This document shows, piece by piece, positions 48,097 through 51,318 of a stretch of DNA of 51,318 nt. The notes under the pieces were generated by a model, which worked only from the letters and a program-made list of their open reading frames with translations, ran no database searches and was not told the origin of the DNA. How positions within the stretch are numbered: position 1 is the stretch's first letter; each line of letters starts with the position of its first letter. The stretch lies in IMG/VR virus record IMGVR_UViG_3300044960_000212, positions 1 through 51,318 of that record; one strand, written 5' to 3'. Both the position numbers and the translations under genes were made by a program. The DNA comes from a virus.

Positions 48097-48257
48097 GACG
48101 CACGCCTCCGGTTGATGGTCAGCCGACGCACGCGCTCACGACGCCACTGACGACGCTGCCACCGCGTCGGGCGGTGTCCGGTCGGCCAACGATCTGCGGC
48201 GCGGATCGCGAGGATCGCGAGGATCGCGAGCACCGCGATGAATGCGGTGGCGCTCAC
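48093..48257 (-). CDS. Small membrane protein with basic tail
   Basis: The 54-residue frame (GTG at 48257) has one hydrophobic helix, ATAFIAVLAILAILAIRAA, followed by a very basic C-terminus. The repeated ATCGCGAGG unit in its DNA (three tandem copies near 48206-48232) generates the AILAILAI stretch and may vary in copy number. Confidence 0.52.
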   Translation of the reverse strand: MSATAFIAVLAILAILAIRAADRWPTGHRPTRWQRRQWRRERVRRLTINRRRAS

Positions 48258-48523
48258 GCGGCACGCTCCTTCTCGTCGGGCTTCGAGCGGTGGACGCAGA
48301 TCCGTACGCGGTCGGTTTCGACTGACACCGTGGAGACCCACATTCCGCGCCACGACTCCATCGGGTGGTCGTCCTCCACCACACGCGTGCGGTCATCGAC
48401 CGCGAATCCACGCTCCGATGCCCACGCTCGCAGCTCGCGCTCCGCGGTCGGCACCTGGCGTGCGTAGAGCGTCAGATCTACGCCGAGCTCGAGCGCCCCG
48501 TCGAACAATTCACGGAGCGTCAT
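48254..48523 (-). CDS. Small hypothetical protein
   Basis: The 89-residue protein (ATG at 48523, with GCAGGAGGTGG upstream) contains TLRELFDGALELGVDLTLYARQ and SWRGMWVSTVSVETDRVRICVH. It is an alpha-beta protein with no known motif. Confidence 0.6.
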   Translation of the reverse strand: MTLRELFDGALELGVDLTLYARQVPTAERELRAWASERGFAVDDRTRVVEDDHPMESWRGMWVSTVSVETDRVRICVHRSKPDEKERAA

Positions 48524-48525
48524 GG

Positions 48526-48756
48526 CTACGCCACCTCCTGCGCGATCGACGGCGCGGCGAACTGGCGCTCCGTGTACGCCAGACGCGCGGCCATCAGGCT
48601 CGGCCGCACCGGCGCGCGGCGTGCGTTGTCGAGCGCCCACGACCGGCCCGAGCGGTTGCCGAGCACGTGGTGCGCTCGGGCGAGGCCGAGCCAGTAGGAG
48701 CGGTCGGTGACGATGGAACAGCTGGGAGGGACGGTCGTCGTGGTCGCTGCGAGCAT
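48526..48756 (-). CDS. First gene of the leftward early operon, hypothetical
   Basis: The 76-residue protein has a helix DRSYWLGLARAHHVLGNRS and no recognised domain. Its ATG at 48756 is six bases after the -10 of the operator-containing promoter, so it is probably translated from a leaderless mRNA. It opens the operon that runs to the integrase. Confidence 0.6.
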   Translation of the reverse strand: MLAATTTTVPPSCSIVTDRSYWLGLARAHHVLGNRSGRSWALDNARRAPVRPSLMAARLAYTERQFAAPSIAQEVA

Positions 48757-48762
48757 GCCACC

Positions 48763-48802
48763 ACCTTACTAAGCGCCGCTTAGCGTGTCAAGCAGCGCTT
48801 AG
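48763..48802 (-). promoter_or_regulatory. Leftward early promoter with CTAAG-N5-CTTAG operators
   Basis: On the minus strand a perfect -35 TTGACA (48791-48786), 17 bp, and TAAGGT (48768-48763) lie six bases before the ATG at 48756. The perfect operator CTAAGCGCCGCTTAG (48769-48783) fills the spacer. A second, imperfect copy (TCAAG-N5-CTTAG, 48788-48802) overlaps the -35. A repressor bound here would block RNA polymerase. The related site at 49750 controls the divergent rightward promoter. Confidence 0.68.
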
Positions 48803-48975
48803 TAAGAATCGACATGCGATCCATGTCTCCGTCGAGAAAGCCGGCGCATGCGCATCCTTTCGAGGAGACGGATGGCCAGAATCAGGGTCTCGGGATCGTC
48901 ACCGATCAGCTCGAGCACTCGTCCGGCGGTCATCGTTCCGGCCCGTTTCGGTGCCGGCATTTTCTTCATTTTCAC
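48799..48975 (-). CDS. Small basic hypothetical protein in the control region
   Basis: A 58-residue frame starting at GTG 48975 (AAGGGAG seven bases upstream) contains TAGRVLELIGDDPETLILAIRLLERM and an Arg-rich tail. ATG 48969 and TTG 48981 are alternatives. Its stop codon lies within the distal operator of the leftward promoter, so it reads into that promoter. It could be a small regulator. Confidence 0.55.
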   Translation of the reverse strand: MKMKKMPAPKRAGTMTAGRVLELIGDDPETLILAIRLLERMRMRRLSRRRHGSHVDSY

Positions 48976-49196
48976 GGCCAATCTCCCTTGCGGTATCGAC
49001 GCTGTCTACGCCGCGTTGGAGACGACGATATACCCGCAGGGTCTGATCGAAAGTTCAGGGCGCAACGGTATCGCACACGATCGCCTAGCGGTTGCTCGAC
49101 GGACAATGGCAATTACCCCACGGCCAACGCAGCGCGGCAAGATCGACGCCGGCTGCACGCTCGAGATGTGCCGTGCGAGAACGCTCGCTTCGCGCG
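48976..49196. other. Non-coding stretch inside the immunity region
   Basis: I accept no gene here. Rightward open frames crossing it look like shadows. On the minus strand TATATC (49032-49027) about 50 bp before GTG 48975 is a weak -10 candidate without a convincing -35. The stretch is less GC-rich than its surroundings. Confidence 0.4.
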
Positions 49197-49700
49197 CTAT
49201 CCGCGCGCGCGAGAAGCCGCTCCCGAAGCGTCGCCATCGCCCGCGCGAGATCCGTCCATGCCGCCCTCGTCATTGGCCGGCCCCAATGCAGCGAGCAGCA
49301 CGTTGCGCTCGCGCGGCGTTGCCCTGGCCCACGCGCGTTTGAATCGTTCGACGAGCTGCTGCATTTCGTCGTCGGGATCGCACACTGGTGGCGGATCGAT
49401 CCCGAGTGCCTTGTTGATGGCGGGCAAGAGAACAGAGCTCGATGGCGGCGGCACCTCGTCCTCGGGTCCGAGCAATTGAGAAAGCGTCGCCGTTGAGATC
49501 GTCTCGAGCTTGCCGATCTCCAGCAATTCGTGGCGGGCACGACGTTTCATCTCGTCCACGAGCCACTGGAGAGCTCCGGCCCCGCGGCCGCGTTCCGCAT
49601 CGGCTCGCCGACGGATCTCCTTCCATACCCACTGCTTGTACGCAGTTGAGGCCGGATATTTCAGCGCTGCACTATCCGGCGACGTTGGGCGCTTGGCCAT
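49197..49700 (-). CDS. Putative phage repressor/transcription regulator
   Basis: The 167-residue protein (ATG at 49700) has a helical N-terminal domain, then GKLETISTATLSQLLGPEDEV and SSVLLPAINKALGIDPP, a Cro/CI-like helix-turn-helix with the second helix STATLSQLLG. A helical C-terminal segment could dimerise; no LexA-type peptidase is visible. It diverges from the Xre-like gene across an operator-bearing 73-bp gap, as a phage repressor would. Confidence 0.6.
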   Translation of the reverse strand: MAKRPTSPDSAALKYPASTAYKQWVWKEIRRRADAERGRGAGALQWLVDEMKRRARHELLEIGKLETISTATLSQLLGPEDEVPPPSSSVLLPAINKALGIDPPPVCDPDDEMQQLVERFKRAWARATPRERNVLLAALGPANDEGGMDGSRAGDGDASGAASRARG

Positions 49701-49737
49701 CGTGGCAGACGCTGTCACGTTCCATGCTGAGCTGCGG

Positions 49738-49767
49738 TTGACGCCATTTCTAAGTTGTGCTTAGTAA
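49738..49767 (+). promoter_or_regulatory. Rightward regulator promoter with operator
   Basis: TTGACG (49738-49743), 18 bp and TAGTAA (49762-49767) are followed by six bases and GTG 49774. The operator CTAAGTTGTGCTTAG (49750-49764) overlaps the spacer and -10, with the same CTAAG-N5-CTTAG form and spacing as the leftward promoter site. Confidence 0.6.
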
Positions 49768-49773
49768 TGGAGG

Positions 49774-50031
49774 GTGAAGCCTGAAATCACACTTGGCGAA
49801 CGCATCGCGAGATGGCGCGAGTGGCGCGGGCTGAGCCAGGTCGAGCTCGCCGCGAGGGTGCGCGAGCACGATGGACGGTGCTCGCCGTCTGCGCTCGCGC
49901 AGTGGGAGCTCGATCAGACCGCGCCGACGCAGCGCAACGAGCAGGCCCTGTGTGACGCCTTGGAGATCACGCGCGCTCAGTTCTGGGGGCGCATCCCAGC
50001 CAAGAAGCGGCAAGAGGCCAAGGCGTCGTGA
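49774..50031 (+). CDS. XRE-family helix-turn-helix regulator
   Basis: The 85-residue protein is a single XRE domain: TLGERIARWREWRGLSQVELAARVREHDG, then SPSALAQWELDQTAPTQRNEQALCDALEI. By size and position it is Cro-like or an autoregulating repressor. GTG 49774 is taken as start because it is the first in frame and six bases after the -10. Its promoter carries the shared operator, so it is probably under repressor control. Confidence 0.8.
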   Translation: MKPEITLGERIARWREWRGLSQVELAARVREHDGRCSPSALAQWELDQTAPTQRNEQALCDALEITRAQFWGRIPAKKRQEAKAS

Positions 50032-50252
50032 CGTCATCCGTCTCGACCTCCTCGCTTGTCGATCGCGGCGGCGACATAGCCCGCCGACAAGCGGTACGCA
50101 ACGGCGACGAGCGTCCTGGTGGTGCCAAGAAAGATTCGCATCGGGGGATCGTCTCGCGGGGTGTCTCCGAAAACAGCCTAGGCGCTGCCGCGGCTGCTCG
50201 CATTGCGAACGCCTGTGAACACTGTCCGCGCGCGTGCTCGGAGGCCGCATAA
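50028..50252 (+). CDS. Small hypothetical protein with Cys-rich C-terminus
   Basis: The 74-residue frame begins at GTG 50028, overlapping the XRE stop, and ends EHCPRACSEAA. The C-terminal Cys residues may bind metal. It abuts the next gene without a gap. No family is recognised. Confidence 0.5.
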   Translation: MTSSVSTSSLVDRGGDIARRQAVRNGDERPGGAKKDSHRGIVSRGVSENSLGAAAAARIANACEHCPRACSEAA

Positions 50253-50630
50253 ATGCGCCAGTTATCGCTACCTTGCGACGACGCGGCCGGGTGGCCGGCG
50301 CTGCTTCATGCGCTCGATGACGCGGTTACGTACCTCGGGCTCAAGGAGGTGTGCTACCGCCTCGACGTCGCCAAGAGCACCATCTGCGACGCGCTGCACG
50401 ACCGCAACGATCGGCGCTGGGCGCACGAGTGGACCTGCGTGGTGCTCGAGATGCTCGCCGAGCGTCGCAGCGAGATATGTCGCGAGCTCGCGCGCGCCAT
50501 CCTCGCGCCGCAGGCAGCGCTCGCCGGCGGCATGGCTGTCGTCGACGACGACGGCCCGACGGACGAAGAGATTGCCGCAGCCGAGCGCGTGCTCGAGGCG
50601 GCGAAGAAGCGGAAGGCGAGGCGCAGGTGA
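50253..50630 (+). CDS. Putative CII-like HTH regulator
   Basis: The 125-residue protein has YLGLKEVCYRLDVAKSTICDAL, a probable helix-turn-helix, followed by WTCVVLEMLAERRSEICRELA and a basic tail. By place (after the Cro-like gene and before the primase) it may be a CII-type activator or replication regulator. It is a possible candidate for the factor recognising the late promoters, but there is no direct evidence. Confidence 0.6.
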   Translation: MRQLSLPCDDAAGWPALLHALDDAVTYLGLKEVCYRLDVAKSTICDALHDRNDRRWAHEWTCVVLEMLAERRSEICRELARAILAPQAALAGGMAVVDDDGPTDEEIAAAERVLEAAKKRKARRR

Positions 50631-50767
50631 GCATCCAACCCGGCCCCACCATGATCCCGTGCCGTCGCTGCAAAGCGCGGATCCGCACCATGTTCGCGTC
50701 AACGACGCCAAGCGCCATGGAAAACGCAACCGCTCTCCAGGGAGAGCGCATCGCTTCGGAGATTTAG
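50627..50767 (+). CDS. Small Cys-containing peptide
   Basis: A 46-residue frame from GTG 50627 (overlapping the previous stop) contains MIPCRRCKARIRTMF, a CxxC of the kind starting a zinc ribbon; only one pair is present, so metal binding would need a dimer. Its stop abuts GTG 50768. Confidence 0.45.
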   Translation: MSIQPGPTMIPCRRCKARIRTMFASTTPSAMENATALQGERIASEI

Positions 50768-51106
50768 GTGGTCGATTCAGCACATCATGGCGACGACGAG
50801 ACAAGGCGCGATGCGCTCGCGCGTTCGCTATGCGCGCGGATCTGCCGCGCCGACCGCACCGAGGACGAGTTGCGCGTCGTCGACGTCCTCCTCGAAGGCA
50901 TCGAGCGCGGCTTCGCCGAGCACGGCGGCTTGCGGCTTGACATCGAAACACGCGACTTCACGGACGAGCTTGACCAAGAGCTCTGCGATGGCCTGTTCTA
51001 TATCTGCGCTCGCGCTGCCAAGCGACGCGCCGAACGGCTCGAGCGCCTGCGCTGCGACGCCGCCGACGAGATCGAAGCGGCGCAGGGGCTCAGGAGGTCG
51101 CGGTGA
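50768..51106 (+). CDS. Hypothetical acidic helical protein
   Basis: The 112-residue protein from GTG 50768 is helical and charged, with TEDELRVVDVLLEGIERGFAEHG and LDQELCDGLFYICARAAKRRAERL. Its TGA overlaps the primase GTG. Function unknown; it may be a replication accessory. Confidence 0.6.
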   Translation: MVDSAHHGDDETRRDALARSLCARICRADRTEDELRVVDVLLEGIERGFAEHGGLRLDIETRDFTDELDQELCDGLFYICARAAKRRAERLERLRCDAADEIEAAQGLRRSR

Positions 51107-51318
51107 CCTCGGCCACGCCCCGCATCGATCTCGACGAGGTCCGGGCCGCGCTCGCACCGCGCGGCGTGCTCGACTTCTATGGCTGGCGCGTCAAACGCGA
51201 AGGCGACGAACTCGTGTCTCGCGCGTGCCCGAGCCGCAGCGACCACAGCCGCGACGCCTTCAAGATCCACAGCGTCACCGGCCGCTGGCAGTGCTTCCCG
51301 TGCGGCACGAGCGGCGAC
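51103..51318 (+). CDS. Second DNA primase, 3'-truncated by window edge
   Basis: GTG 51103 begins a protein whose 72 visible residues carry the CHC2 zinc finger (ACPSRSDHSRDAFKIHSV and QCFPCGTSGD). It matches the 1615-2643 primase at about 62 of 67 aligned residues, while the DNA differs at many third positions. The gene is therefore a diverged copy and not the same locus met twice. It starts an early replication module after the immunity region. Confidence 0.85.
   Translation, partial: MTSATPRIDLDEVRAALAPRGVLDFYGWRVKREGDELVSRACPSRSDHSRDAFKIHSVTGRWQCFPCGTSGD

Noticed and set aside
1-51318. CRISPR array
   Set aside because: The only dense repeats (3917-4110) are short palindromic nonamers with irregular gaps, not 25-40 bp repeats with unique spacers.

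Overview
The window is temperate contractile-tailed phage (myovirus-type) DNA, almost certainly prophage. It is visibly very GC-rich and densely packed: neighbouring genes commonly share ATGA, GTGA or TGATG start-stop overlaps. The host is probably a GC-rich Gram-negative bacterium. Two phage-borne lipoproteins carry lipoboxes, and one has a C-terminus like a type II secretion pseudopilin. A Myxococcota-type host is my guess and is not shown by the sequence.

Layout. (1) 1-9.9 kb, rightward: DNA methyltransferases, CHC2/Toprim primase, DnaB/RecA-type helicase, a dense array of palindromic GGTGTTCCC repeats (possible origin), a DECH-box SF2 helicase, RuvC-type resolvase and a PD-(D/E)XK nuclease. 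(2) 9.95-20.4 kb: packaging and head genes (small and large terminase, portal, MuF/SPP1-gp7 head protein fused to an HExxH domain, DUF2213 protease with a nested scaffold, cement protein, DUF2184 capsid, a tRNA-Met-like gene, DUF4054 connector, completion proteins). (3) 20.5-33.2 kb: sheath, tube, tail chaperone with a T7 slippery site, tape measure, baseplate and fibre-like proteins. (4) 33.2-37.1 kb: membrane and lysis-type genes and accessory genes. (5) 37.1-38.0 kb: RHH-like protein and HicBA toxin-antitoxin pair. (6) 38.0-48.8 kb, leftward: large serine integrase and a recombination/DNA-metabolism operon (ASCH protein, DUF5131 protein with an HNH insert, DnaQ-like exonuclease, deoxyribosyltransferase-like protein, SbcC-like ATPase, RecE-like nuclease). 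(7) 48.8-50.0 kb: immunity-like control region with divergent regulators and shared CTAAG-N5-CTTAG operators. (8) 50.0-51.3 kb, rightward: start of a second early operon, ending in a second, diverged primase.

The main new signal is regulatory. Six sites upstream of structural or lysis genes share TCGACCG(C/T), 15 bp, then a -10-like hexamer of the form nAnnnT. In five of them the start codon is exactly 35 nt after the first T of TCGACC; in the sixth (portal) it is 38 nt. One site lies inside the protease gene exactly before the nested scaffold start. This looks like a phage-wide late promoter family making leaderless mRNAs. The two early promoters, the hicB promoter and a lipoprotein promoter show the same short spacing from -10 to start codon.

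The order early-late-lysis-(38.0 kb)-integrase-immunity-early, with two similar but non-identical primases, fits either two related prophages in tandem joined near 38.0 kb or one phage with duplicated primases. Functions were assigned by reading protein motifs; no database search was run.
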